A stretch of DNA of 16,757 nt, taken from contig JARJFC010000065.1 of the NCBI GenBank assembly GCA_029310945.1, positions 1-16,757 on the forward strand. The letters run 5' to 3'. The position numbers and the translations under genes were made by a program. Below the pieces are notes generated by a model. That model searched no databases. It was given only the letters and a program-made list of their open reading frames with translations, and had not been told where the DNA came from. This document shows, in pieces, positions 1-8,147 of this stretch. The stretch is from Leptospira sp. 96542. GTDB lineage: Bacteria > Spirochaetota > Leptospiria > Leptospirales > Leptospiraceae. Every line of letters begins with the position of its first letter. Position 1 is the stretch's first letter.

Positions 1-152
1 AAACCATGTTCTGGTAAAAAGATTGTTTTTAAATCGAAAATCGTTTGGTAGGTTTGAAAATGATATTTACCATTTAAACCGAATGCACTTTGGTTAGTTA
101 AAATGGCAGCCTTACAACCAGCTAACTTTTGTATATTCTTCAAAAATTTCAT
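1..152 (-). CDS. NamZ-like / DUF1343 protein, N-terminal fragment (runs off window)
   Basis: The first 50 codons are present and the gene leaves the window at base 1. The ATG at 152-150 overlaps the tyrA stop as ATGA. The peptide begins [20 protein letters not shown] and continues through QSAFGLNG to FLPEHG. The pair [11 protein letters not shown] and PEHG is the N-terminal signature of the DUF1343 family, in which NamZ is an exo-beta-N-acetylmuramidase acting on peptidoglycan fragments. No signal peptide is visible at this start, although many family members are exported; either the start differs or this member is cytoplasmic. The four-base overlap implies translation coupled to tyrA. The family call rests on about 50 residues, so the enzymatic role is an inference. 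Confidence 0.72.
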   Translation of the reverse strand, partial: MKFLKNIQKLAGCKAAILTNQSAFGLNGKYHFQTYQTIFDLKTIFLPEHG

Positions 153-1051
153 TTGTTTTTTTGAATGATTTCCTTTTTGGCTGCAGCTGATTCCCACAAT
201 GATCGAATGAAATTTTCATCTAGTTTTGAATTCGGATTGAAAACTTGCTTCAAAACTGCTAGTTCTTCTGTGATCCTATCCAAAGATTGATATATATAAT
301 TTTGATTCTCCTGGAAAATAGAAATCCACATTTCAGGATTACTACCAGCAATTCGAGACATATCTCTAAATCCACCACCAGTGATTGGCCGTGGATTTTT
401 TTTAACTTCAGATATAGTAACTTCATTTGAACCTGCAACAAACACAAGTAAACTCGAAAGTATATGTGGCAAGTGCGATACATACGCCAATGTTTCATCG
501 TGTTTATCCGCATCCATTTCGGTTGTCCACGCACCAATTTTTGACCAAAAAAATTCAACAAATTCAAATGCAGATTGTCTGACACCTGGAATTCTAGTTA
601 GTATACAAAGTTTGTTTTTGTATAAGTCGGCAATTGCTGATTCTGGACCTACATGTTCAGAACCGCACATAGGATGAGTTGAAACATAATTATGAGAAAA
701 ATCAGAAAAATGCACTTTTACATTTGCAACTATAGTTTGTTTGGTGGAACCTAAATCAATGAAAATAGTATTTCCTTCTCCTGATACAGGTATGGTTTTT
801 ATGGTTTCTAATATTGTATGAACTGGAGTAGCGAAAATCACTAAATCATATTCAAACCATGACCTCGAATTTAAAAATTCATCGGATAAAAAAACTTCAT
901 TCGCCAAGTTTCGGTTTTTAATTTCCATCTTACTCTTGGACGACCTGACAACAGCTGAAATTTTTGTATCTGGAAATTGATTTTGTATACTTAAAGCAAG
1001 GGAACCTCCCATTAGCCCCATACCATAAATCAAAACAGAATCTATTTTCAC
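149..1051 (-). CDS. tyrA: Prephenate dehydrogenase (TyrA)
   Basis: A 300-residue protein expected to oxidise and decarboxylate prephenate to 4-hydroxyphenylpyruvate for tyrosine synthesis, using NAD(P). An N-terminal Rossmann fold carries the dinucleotide motif GMGLMGGS (residues 10-17). Further family marks are VIFATPV near 71-77, IDLGSTK near 98-104, THPMCGSE around 125-132 with the conserved His126, SHLPH at 192-196 in the helical domain, and [11 protein letters not shown] at 225-235. There is no chorismate mutase domain, so it is the monofunctional type, without an obvious C-terminal ACT domain. The start is GTG, and its first base is the last base of the pheA TAG stop (TAGTG), which indicates translational coupling. 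Having pheA and tyrA adjacent places both branches from prephenate under shared expression. An arogenate-specific activity cannot be excluded from sequence alone. Confidence 0.93.
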   Translation of the reverse strand: MKIDSVLIYGMGLMGGSLALSIQNQFPDTKISAVVRSSKSKMEIKNRNLANEVFLSDEFLNSRSWFEYDLVIFATPVHTILETIKTIPVSGEGNTIFIDLGSTKQTIVANVKVHFSDFSHNYVSTHPMCGSEHVGPESAIADLYKNKLCILTRIPGVRQSAFEFVEFFWSKIGAWTTEMDADKHDETLAYVSHLPHILSSLLVFVAGSNEVTISEVKKNPRPITGGGFRDMSRIAGSNPEMWISIFQENQNYIYQSLDRITEELAVLKQVFNPNSKLDENFIRSLWESAAAKKEIIQKNK

Positions 1052-2139
1052 TAAGACACTACACTCGCAACTGGGTAAGAGCCCAATATTTTGAACCTAA
1101 GGCAAGCCAATTTCACTTCGTTTAACAAAGACTTAATTTTTGCATCCTCTTTGTGGCCAATAAAATCTACAAAAAAGTGGTATTCCCACAAATTTTTCTT
1201 GAGAGGTCTTGATTCTATCTTTGTTAAGTTAATTTTATTTTCACTAAATATTTTTAAAACAGAAAACAAAGACCCAGTTTCATTTGGAATCGAAAATACA
1301 ATGGATGTTTTATCTTCCTTGGTCATCGGGCATTCAGTTTTTCCGATAACTAAAAACCGAGTGGTGTTACCAGAGTAATCTTCAATATTATCTTGGATGG
1401 AATTTAAACCATAAATTTCTCCAGCAATTTTCGAGGCGATGGCTACTCCATCTTTTTTTTCTGAAACTAACTTTGCAGCCATTGCCGTAGAAGAAGTTTC
1501 TATGATTTCTGCATGGTTTAGATTTGCAGAAATCCAATTGCGACATTGTTCATTCGCAATACGAATCCCATATACTTTGTGTACATCTGAAAGATGATTT
1601 TCAAAACCAAGTAATGAAAACGAAATCTTTTGATACATCTCAGAATATATTTGTATATCCGAATCAATTAACATATCCAAGGTGGAACTAACTTGACCTT
1701 CTGTTGAGTTTTCTACTGGCACAATTCCATATTCTAATTTTCCATCCTCAACAGAACGAAATACATCGGGGATAGATGTCTGAGGAACAGCCTCAATAGA
1801 ACTTCCAAATTTTGAACGAAGTGCTGCATGCGAAAAACTTCCTTCCGGGCCTAAAAAACCAACCTTTAACGGGTGTTCCAAGGCAATCGTTCCAGACATC
1901 ATTTCCCTATAAATTGCGCGGATCACAGATGCTGGGAGTGGACCTTTCGTGAGCGATGTTACTTTTTCGTAAACATCTCTTTCCCTATCTGGTCTGTAAA
2001 TAGGTCCCCCAGATTCTTTTTTTACTCTTCCTATTTCCTTAGCAAACATAGCTCGTTTTTCAACGAGTTCAATGATTTGTTTATCTAATGTATCTATATC
2101 AGATCTAAGTTGTGTTAAGATTTTTTCAGCTTCGTTCAA
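1051..2139 (-). CDS. pheA: Bifunctional chorismate mutase / prephenate dehydratase (P-protein)
   Basis: A 362-residue P-protein converting chorismate to prephenate and then to phenylpyruvate. Three domains are visible. An AroQ-type helical chorismate mutase covers about 1-90, with LRSDIDTLD, the EKRAMFAKEIG helix and YRPDRERDV as active-site segments. A prephenate dehydratase domain covers about 91-270, with GFLGPEGSFSHAA at 94-106, PVENSTEG at 141-148 and the catalytic NTTRF at 258-262. A C-terminal ACT domain covers about 278-355, with ESRP at 309-312, which in this family binds phenylalanine for feedback inhibition. The chosen start is TTG at 2139, overlapping the scpB stop as TTGA, with AAGGAAGAG just upstream as ribosome-binding site. 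The length is normal for the family (E. coli PheA is slightly longer). Allosteric control by phenylalanine is inferred from the intact ACT motif. Confidence 0.95.
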   Translation of the reverse strand: MNEAEKILTQLRSDIDTLDKQIIELVEKRAMFAKEIGRVKKESGGPIYRPDRERDVYEKVTSLTKGPLPASVIRAIYREMMSGTIALEHPLKVGFLGPEGSFSHAALRSKFGSSIEAVPQTSIPDVFRSVEDGKLEYGIVPVENSTEGQVSSTLDMLIDSDIQIYSEMYQKISFSLLGFENHLSDVHKVYGIRIANEQCRNWISANLNHAEIIETSSTAMAAKLVSEKKDGVAIASKIAGEIYGLNSIQDNIEDYSGNTTRFLVIGKTECPMTKEDKTSIVFSIPNETGSLFSVLKIFSENKINLTKIESRPLKKNLWEYHFFVDFIGHKEDAKIKSLLNEVKLACLRFKILGSYPVASVVS

Positions 2140-2768
2140 AGTATCTCTTCCTTTAATTCGTCTGGCAAACTTGCAGGATCAAAATCAGGATTCATTTCTG
2201 TGTTATCGGTGATAACAATACTTTCGGGGCTAAATTCTTCAAACCTAAGCTCCTTAACCTCTACTGGAGTTGGTAAGTCGGCAAGTTTACTAAGTCCAAA
2301 ATGAATTAAAAATTCAGTGGTTGTTCCATAAAGCGTGGGGCGACCTGGAACTTCTTTCTGACCAACTGCCTTTACTAGTTTTTTGGAAATCAAACTGGCT
2401 ACCATTGCTCTCGAAGAAACACCGCGAATTTCATCTAACTCTGTCAATGTGACTGGTTGCTTATAAGCAATGATGGCAAGTGTATCTAAAGTTCCGCGAG
2501 ATAGAGTTTCTCTTTTTTTATCTTTAAATATATGCGCGAGTATATCCGAATATTTTTGATTGGTAATGAATTGGTAACCACCAGCAATTTCTCTTAGTAA
2601 AAAACCGCCTTCTTTTTCTTGGTAATCAAGAATGAGTTCATCGAGAATTTCTCTCGTTTCCGTTTTTTCGATGCCAGCAGATTTAGCAAGGTTTGCTAAC
2701 TTGATCGGCTCAGAAGATAAAAAGAGTAGTGCCTCGAGTAGGCCTTTTGTATAGTTTCTGTCTTCCAA
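2136..2768 (-). CDS. scpB: Segregation and condensation protein B (ScpB)
   Basis: A 210-residue ScpB, the dimeric winged-helix subunit that binds ScpA in the SMC-ScpAB condensin complex, which compacts and helps segregate the chromosome. Two tandem winged-helix domains are visible. The first begins at GLLEALLFLSSEP (about 9-21). The second holds the strongly conserved segment RGTLDTLAIIAYKQPVT (about 91-107), followed by LDEIRG and VPGRPTLYGTT (about 140-150), a reliable ScpB marker. The C-terminus is acidic and probably disordered. The start is TTG, seven bases after the scpA stop, with purine-rich sequence upstream. The scpA-scpB order and close spacing are as in most bacteria, but here the pair sits between chemotaxis and aromatic amino acid genes. 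No smc gene is seen in the window. Confidence 0.93.
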   Translation of the reverse strand: MEDRNYTKGLLEALLFLSSEPIKLANLAKSAGIEKTETREILDELILDYQEKEGGFLLREIAGGYQFITNQKYSDILAHIFKDKKRETLSRGTLDTLAIIAYKQPVTLTELDEIRGVSSRAMVASLISKKLVKAVGQKEVPGRPTLYGTTTEFLIHFGLSKLADLPTPVEVKELRFEEFSPESIVITDNTEMNPDFDPASLPDELKEEIL

Positions 2769-2774
2769 TTCTCT

Positions 2775-3515
2775 TTAAACCTTAACAATTTTAATTTCAC
2801 CGAAGACCGCATGTTGGATTACTTTGCAGACCCGAATTTTTACAATTTCCAAAACTGCAAGGAAGGCCGCTACGATTTCTTTTTTTTCCGGTTTCTCAGT
2901 TTCAAAAAGATCCAAAAAATGGATTTCTCCCCTGAGCTCTATTAGATTTTTCAAATATTCCATTTTATCTTCCACCGAAAACTGACTCACACCTTCGTAA
3001 ACTGGTGACAAAATCTCTTCGTTCGAACTTTCTTTTTCCAAAATGGAATTGAAGGCAGAAATTAGGTCAACCAGGCTCACATCGAGCCATGTTTCTGATT
3101 CGTCCAAAACCTGATTGGTTTCGCGAGTGAACATCCCAGCCGTGATTTTGTCGAGTTCTGCCAATTTTTGGCCAGCCATTTGGAATTTTTTATGCTCCAA
3201 AAGTTTATCCACAAGTTCTTTGGGAAGCGGGGGATCGTAATCCTCTTCTTCAAAACCTGGATCTGGAAGGAGAGCCTTCGACTTCAAATAAACTAAATGG
3301 GCTGCCATAACGGCAAACTCCGATGTCCATTCAATTGAGAGGGATTGGCTCGTCCGAAGAAACTGAATGAAATCGGAAGTGATCCGAGCAAGGGAGACTT
3401 CAAAAATGTCGACCTTATAACTATCAATGAGGGACCAAAGTACCGTGAGTGGGCCTTCGGTCAATCCTCCGTCCTGGTTATTCCACCGGACGATAAACTC
3501 CGGGGATTTTGACAC
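2775..3515 (-). CDS. scpA: Segregation and condensation protein A (ScpA, kleisin)
   Basis: A 246-residue ScpA, the kleisin that bridges the SMC heads and carries the ScpB dimer. The N-terminal region holds the typical segment GPLTVLWSLIDSYKVDIFEV (about 21-40), corresponding to the family's GPLDLLLHLI-KIDIYDI pattern, then MAAHLVYLKSKALLPD (about 70-85). The middle is acidic and of low conservation. The C-terminus has the short winged-helix segment VAAFLAVLEIVK, expected to bind the SMC head. The start is GTG, three bases after the cheY stop, with AGGAAT lying inside the last codons of cheY as ribosome-binding site, so translation is probably coupled to cheY. The length is normal. Its placement directly after cheY is unusual and makes the condensin genes part of the chemotaxis transcript. 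Confidence 0.92.
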   Translation of the reverse strand: MSKSPEFIVRWNNQDGGLTEGPLTVLWSLIDSYKVDIFEVSLARITSDFIQFLRTSQSLSIEWTSEFAVMAAHLVYLKSKALLPDPGFEEEDYDPPLPKELVDKLLEHKKFQMAGQKLAELDKITAGMFTRETNQVLDESETWLDVSLVDLISAFNSILEKESSNEEILSPVYEGVSQFSVEDKMEYLKNLIELRGEIHFLDLFETEKPEKKEIVAAFLAVLEIVKIRVCKVIQHAVFGEIKIVKV

Positions 3516-3518
3516 GAA

Positions 3519-3881
3519 TTAAATTCCTAAAGCTTTTGCGGCCGCTTGTTGTAAGCGCTCTGGAGGAAAAGGTTTCACAACAAAATCCTTTACACCCATT
3601 TTGATTGCTTTGGCAAGAAGATCCTCTTGACCAAGTGCTGTTACCATTATGATTTTTGCTGCAGCGTCAAATTTGATGATTTCTTTCGTGGCTTCTATCC
3701 CATCTTTTTCACGCATGGTGATATCCATGGTGACAAGATCAGGTTTTAGATTTTTATACTGTTCCACTGCAATGTTACCATTTTCAGCTTCCCCAACAAT
3801 TTCGTGACCAGCTCCAACTAACGCATCTTTTACCAACGTTCTCATAAACTTTGCATCATCTACTACTAAGATTCTTGCCAT
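3519..3881 (-). CDS. cheY: Chemotaxis response regulator CheY
   Basis: A 120-residue single-domain receiver, the size of CheY. Asp8 and Asp9 form the acidic pocket, Asp53 is the phosphorylation site, Thr81 is the switch threonine and Lys103 (in VVKPF) the conserved lysine. It should be phosphorylated by the CheA encoded two genes upstream and then bind the flagellar switch. One position is odd: the residue four after the phospho-Asp is Arg (DITMREKDG) where most CheYs have Pro (DITMPEMDG). The ATG is one base after the cheB stop, preceded by GAGAGGGA as a strong ribosome-binding site. A receiver acting on another output cannot be excluded, but the context and the CheY-like DITM and TALGQ segments favour CheY. 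Confidence 0.93.
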   Translation of the reverse strand: MARILVVDDAKFMRTLVKDALVGAGHEIVGEAENGNIAVEQYKNLKPDLVTMDITMREKDGIEATKEIIKFDAAAKIIMVTALGQEDLLAKAIKMGVKDFVVKPFPPERLQQAAAKALGI

Positions 3882-3882
3882 A

Positions 3883-4938
3883 TTAATTCCCTCTCATTTT
3901 AAGTAATTCTAACATTTTTGGTACAAGCCCTTCCAAAGGAAGGACGAAATCTATTCCGCCTAACTCAACTGCAACACGATTCATTCCATACACAATTGAA
4001 GTTGCTTCATTCTGTGCCAATGTGATACCACCTTGGCTATGTATGTTTGTAATCGATTGTGAACCATCCCTACCCATTCCCGTCATGATCATAGACAAAA
4101 GATGATTAGCACCATAGGCTTGCGCTAAAGAATCAAACAAAACCTCAATGGAAGGTCTGTGCCCATTCACTTGAATGGATTGCGCTAGTTCGATTACTTT
4201 ATCTTTTCCTTTGGTCACTACTTTCATTTGGTAGTCACCTGGCGCAATATAGGCACAACCCGGTGTTGCAACGTCGCCATTTTCCGCTTCTTTCACCTTA
4301 ATTTTCGATAAGGTATTCAACCGCTCTGCAAATGCTTTTGTAAAACCTGCTGGCATATGTTGCACAACAAAGATTGGTTTGGAAAAATTTTCGGGTAATC
4401 CCATAAAAACTGACTGCAGAGCCTTCGGTCCTCCTGTGGAGGTTCCAATTCCGATAGCCTCTACAGTGACTGGTTTTTGAAAACTTTTATTTAGATTATG
4501 TTCGTGGCGCTGTAAGTTTGCTTCTGTTAAGCGGTTGGATTCAGTAATGTCCCTAATTTTTGTCCAAAGTACCTGGGCTATGTCCTCAGGTGAGAATTGA
4601 TTTCCACTGGAAGGTTTCGGTACGAAATCGATGGCGCCGAGTTCTAGGGCTTTAAAAGTAGCATCTGCCCCATGTTGCGTGAGAACAGACAACATAATGA
4701 CCTGGCTTGGCAACTTCTTCTTTTTGATTTCGGCGAGTGCAGTCAACCCATCCATAACGGGCATTTCTATATCGAGAATGATAAAATCCGGTTTTAACTT
4801 CTCAGCCAATTCCACACAATCCATTCCAGTTTTTCCGCTGGCTATGATCTGTATATCACCAAGTTTGACCAAAGCATCACTCAGGATATTCCTTACCAAC
4901 ATAGAATCATCAACGATTACAACAGTGGTTTGTTTCAT
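3883..4938 (-). CDS. cheB: Chemotaxis protein-glutamate methylesterase/deamidase CheB
   Basis: A 351-residue CheB. The N-terminal receiver (about 1-125) has Asp10/Asp11, phospho-acceptor Asp56 in LDIEMPVMDG, and Lys108 in VPKPS. After a linker comes the methylesterase domain (about 160-347), with the catalytic serine Ser167 in GTSTGGP, His194 in VQHMPAGFT and Asp291 in MTGMGRDG. It should remove methyl groups from, and deamidate, chemoreceptors when phosphorylated by CheA, giving adaptation. No cheR or receptor gene lies in the window, so the methyltransferase partner must be encoded elsewhere. The ATG overlaps the cheA stop as ATGA, implying coupled synthesis. Length and motifs are normal. 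Confidence 0.96.
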   Translation of the reverse strand: MKQTTVVIVDDSMLVRNILSDALVKLGDIQIIASGKTGMDCVELAEKLKPDFIILDIEMPVMDGLTALAEIKKKKLPSQVIMLSVLTQHGADATFKALELGAIDFVPKPSSGNQFSPEDIAQVLWTKIRDITESNRLTEANLQRHEHNLNKSFQKPVTVEAIGIGTSTGGPKALQSVFMGLPENFSKPIFVVQHMPAGFTKAFAERLNTLSKIKVKEAENGDVATPGCAYIAPGDYQMKVVTKGKDKVIELAQSIQVNGHRPSIEVLFDSLAQAYGANHLLSMIMTGMGRDGSQSITNIHSQGGITLAQNEATSIVYGMNRVAVELGGIDFVLPLEGLVPKMLELLKMRGN

Positions 4939-7900
4939 GATTTATGAATGAGATCAATCAACTCATCAAAGTCTGGCAAAAATACAAGAACCCCCAAAAG
5001 ATTACTCCCCTGGTGATTGAATTCCGTGTGCATGGACAAAAACTTAGTTCGTTCTGGTTTTACAATGTCGATCACATCCATAAAACTTCCAGTGATCATT
5101 TCTGGAACTGAAGGTAAAATTTCTTTCTTCATTTTGTTAGAAAGTGAATTCATAACAGACGAACATACGATATTGGAAATTTCAGATAATACGGATATCA
5201 TATCATCAGATAGTTTATGGCTTCCAGCCACATACTTTGCTTCTTCGGAGCCTAATAATTCTTTGGCTATTTCGGAACCATTTTCTTCTGAAAACATCAT
5301 GAGTAAGTTTCCGTTTAGATCGCCCGTCATTCGTATTTTCATTCCGAAGAACTGATCCATTGAATAACGAAATTCTTTTGCTAGTCCGTCGCGGTCGGTG
5401 AGTGTGATCTCAGGAATAAAAAGCTCAACTTCTTTCCCTACAAGTTGTGAAAGCACAACTCCCGCATTCATCATACCAGTGTTAACGATATTTTCTAATT
5501 TTTTAATGTCTTTGGAAGACATCACTTCTGAGATATCTTTGCCAGTGTGATGGAGAACTTGGCTAAGCCGTTCTTCTTTTTGTTCCACAAAACCTTTGAT
5601 GATTTCTGCTGCTTGTTCTCTCTCTGTTGGTTTGACAGTTTCAATTTTTGCAACATCTGCCAATCGGTGGATTTCGTCTCTGGTTTTATCCAAAACCATG
5701 GTCTGCGTTTGTGCCGAAAGTTTTGTTGTTTCTGGTTCAGGGTGCTGGTCTTCCGTTTTCACAACTTCCGTATATATTTTTTCGTTGGAAACTGGCTCTT
5801 CTGTAAAAACTTCCTCTTTGGGAACGATGACGTGACGATCCTGCTGTTTCTTTTTATCTTTTTTGAGCCGTGATTTGTCTTTGGCATTGAGAATCGCTAG
5901 TTTTGCATTATAACGATTGGTATGATGATTGGATTTAAAAATCAAATCGCTATCGGACATTTCCAAAGACCGAATGGTAGAGGTTCGTTTCATCATCTCC
6001 CCACCGATGGTTTTATCTGACCAATCCACTTTGTCGGCGGCGATCTCCACAAGACCTGGTATATCCAAAACCAAAATGATGGTTCCATCTCCCATAATGG
6101 TCGCACCTGTGAGACCTTGTACATCTTTAAAGTTTTTGCCCAAAGACTTGATGACAGTTTCATGTTTTCCGATGAGATCATCCACCATAAAGCCGAGTTT
6201 ACGGGTTTTGTAATTTACGATAACGACAGGAACTTCTAATGTTTCTCCTCTATCAGCCAAACCCAAAATACGATTCAACCTGTAGATCGGAAGTACTTCC
6301 CCACGTAGGTTGATGATTTCGTGTCCCTCAAGGGTTGTGATTTGATCCAAACTCACTTTAATTGTTTCTGAAACTTCAGAAAGTGGGAACGCATATACCT
6401 CTTCTTCCATGATCACAAGGATGGATGGAATGATGGCAAGTGCTTGCGGGAACGATAAAGTGAATGAAGAACCCTTACCTTCCTCAGAATGGATGATGAT
6501 TTTGCCTTTAAACTCCTCTATGAGTTTATTCACCACATTCATACCAACACCACGCCCAGAAATATCGGAAACTTTATCGGCTGTGGAAAAACCTGGTGCA
6601 AAAATAAATTGGAAAATATCAGATTCAGAAAGATTATTGGAATCCGTCTCGGAAACTAACCCACGTTCGATGGCCTTTTTTAAGATTTTTTCTTTATTCA
6701 AACCTCGCCCATCATCTCGGATTTCCACTAGAATATTGGAACCACCTTGGTAGGCATTGAGTTCGACTGTGCCTTCCTCAGGTTTGCCAGCAGACTTTCT
6801 ATCAGCAGGAGATTCGATACCATGATCCACTGAGTTACGAATGAGATGGATTAGGGGCTCACCAATCGCATCGATTACTTTTTTATCAAGTTCTGTATTT
6901 TCGCCACGTAATACAAGATTCACTTGTTTACCAGTTTCAAGTGAGAGGTCTCGTATAAGGCGCGTAAAACGATTAAATACGGAGCCAATGGGTACCATCC
7001 GAATATTCATAATCCCTGTTTGTAGGTCTTTTGAAATTCGGTTGATTTGGTCAATTTTACCTTTTAATTCGTTGAAGAGAGAGTCTTCTCCAAACTGAGA
7101 CACTAAGTCATCATATATTTTTTGAAAACCTGAATTAGTGATAACGAGTTCACCGACATTGTTCATAAGCTGATCAAGTTTATCGGAAGAAACTTTGATT
7201 GTTCGCATCACAACTTTGGATTCGGATACTGCTTTATCAAAATTGGAAGTGAGCTTGGAATTAGACCTCTCTTCTTTAGAGTTCTCGGTTTGCGATAGAG
7301 CCACTTGGTTATCGTCGTTTGAAGTTTTTTTCTCTAATGCTTCCATCTCTGTTTCTGGCAATTTCACTTCGTCAACAGAAAGCGATTCGACCATATCAAT
7401 ATTGCACTGCGCATATAACTCTTGTTTGGTAATTTTGGTTGTCGTTACAAAATTGATAGAAAAATTACCTTCACCTTTATCCAAAGCATCTTCCGAAGGA
7501 TTGGATTTTATGATATTACCCGCTTGTTTGACAGCTTGCAAAATGAGAACCAACCGCAAATTTTGCATCGGTGTCTCTGGTTTTAGTTGCAAACTAACAG
7601 AAAATGCTCTTTCGCCGTCCCCATCTCGTAGGTTTTGTTTGAGCTCCAAAATTTCGTCTTCAGTCAGCGCCAAACTCTCGTTTAATTTTTTATTTGCTAA
7701 ATTTTGTGTTTCTTTTGTTTGTGAAGCTAAAGAACTACCTCCACCAGAAGTAGCGGCTTCATAGTCCTGTAGTTTTTCGATCATTTCCGTGAATGGTGTT
7801 TCCACCTTCACACCGTTGGCAACACCTTCGATTACATGTTTGATCAAATCAAAACATTCAAATAATAAATTTACTAACTTAACGTTGATTTCCAGACTAC

Positions 7901-8135
7901 CTTCTCTGATTTTTTGGAGAAGGTTTTCCATGGTGTGGGCTAAATCGCTTAAATTATAAAGACCAACAAAGGCTGAGGAACTTTTTAGGGAATGAGCGGC
8001 CCTGAAAATATCATTGATGATCTCTGGATTTTCATGATCCTTTTCGAGTTTGACTAAATTGGCATTTAGCTCTTCAATTTGGTCTTCTGATTCTTCCAGA
8101 AAAACTTCTGTGTATTCGCCTAAAATTCCAGCCAA
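4935..8135 (-). CDS. cheA: Chemotaxis histidine kinase CheA fused to a C-terminal CheC/FliY-like phosphatase domain
   Basis: A 1066-residue hybrid, much longer than usual CheA (about 650-700). Seen in order: an HPt domain with phospho-acceptor His48 in AAHSLKS; a variable segment about 155-265 that may be a P2-like CheY/CheB docking domain; dimerization helices about 308-375; an ATPase domain about 376-565 with the N box LIRNSVDHG (Asn434), G1 DDGRG (474-478), F box FAPGFSTA and G2 GRGVGM (527-532); and a CheW-like P5 domain about 568-705 including NLRGEVLPI. A charged linker (about 706-865) follows, then a CheC-like region (about 870-1066). There the second repeat fits the phosphatase motif [DS]-x3-E-x2-N-x22-P exactly (Ser981, Glu985, Asn988, Pro1011). 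The first keeps Asn885 and Pro908 but has Lys878 and Asn882 at the acidic positions. The start is TTG, 12 bases after cheW, with AAAGGG upstream. Both kinase and CheY-P dephosphorylation roles are inferred from these motifs. Confidence 0.95.
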   Translation of the reverse strand: MAGILGEYTEVFLEESEDQIEELNANLVKLEKDHENPEIINDIFRAAHSLKSSSAFVGLYNLSDLAHTMENLLQKIREGSLEINVKLVNLLFECFDLIKHVIEGVANGVKVETPFTEMIEKLQDYEAATSGGGSSLASQTKETQNLANKKLNESLALTEDEILELKQNLRDGDGERAFSVSLQLKPETPMQNLRLVLILQAVKQAGNIIKSNPSEDALDKGEGNFSINFVTTTKITKQELYAQCNIDMVESLSVDEVKLPETEMEALEKKTSNDDNQVALSQTENSKEERSNSKLTSNFDKAVSESKVVMRTIKVSSDKLDQLMNNVGELVITNSGFQKIYDDLVSQFGEDSLFNELKGKIDQINRISKDLQTGIMNIRMVPIGSVFNRFTRLIRDLSLETGKQVNLVLRGENTELDKKVIDAIGEPLIHLIRNSVDHGIESPADRKSAGKPEEGTVELNAYQGGSNILVEIRDDGRGLNKEKILKKAIERGLVSETDSNNLSESDIFQFIFAPGFSTADKVSDISGRGVGMNVVNKLIEEFKGKIIIHSEEGKGSSFTLSFPQALAIIPSILVIMEEEVYAFPLSEVSETIKVSLDQITTLEGHEIINLRGEVLPIYRLNRILGLADRGETLEVPVVIVNYKTRKLGFMVDDLIGKHETVIKSLGKNFKDVQGLTGATIMGDGTIILVLDIPGLVEIAADKVDWSDKTIGGEMMKRTSTIRSLEMSDSDLIFKSNHHTNRYNAKLAILNAKDKSRLKKDKKKQQDRHVIVPKEEVFTEEPVSNEKIYTEVVKTEDQHPEPETTKLSAQTQTMVLDKTRDEIHRLADVAKIETVKPTEREQAAEIIKGFVEQKEERLSQVLHHTGKDISEVMSSKDIKKLENIVNTGMMNAGVVLSQLVGKEVELFIPEITLTDRDGLAKEFRYSMDQFFGMKIRMTGDLNGNLLMMFSEENGSEIAKELLGSEEAKYVAGSHKLSDDMISVLSEISNIVCSSVMNSLSNKMKKEILPSVPEMITGSFMDVIDIVKPERTKFLSMHTEFNHQGSNLLGVLVFLPDFDELIDLIHKS
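5993..6008 (-). promoter_or_regulatory. Possible internal ribosome-binding site in cheA for a separate phosphatase product
   Basis: Read on the minus strand, GGTGGGGAGATGATG lies in frame in cheA and places two ATG codons (Met714, Met715) directly after a strong purine-rich Shine-Dalgarno-like stretch. The position is just after the CheW-like P5 domain, at the start of the charged linker. Initiation here would give a product of about 352 residues consisting of linker plus CheC-like domain. GGAG ends only 0 or 3 bases before the ATGs, which is short, although GGTGG is about 7 bases from the second one. A conserved coding constraint for Gly-Gly-Glu could produce the same bases by chance, so this is only a candidate. 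Confidence 0.25.
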
Positions 8136-8147
8136 TTTTTTAACCCT

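Noticed and set aside
7195..7764. 189-residue plus-strand frame inside cheA
   Set aside because: It lies wholly opposite conserved cheA sequence, has no recognisable domain, and is Ser/Leu-rich as expected for an antisense shadow.
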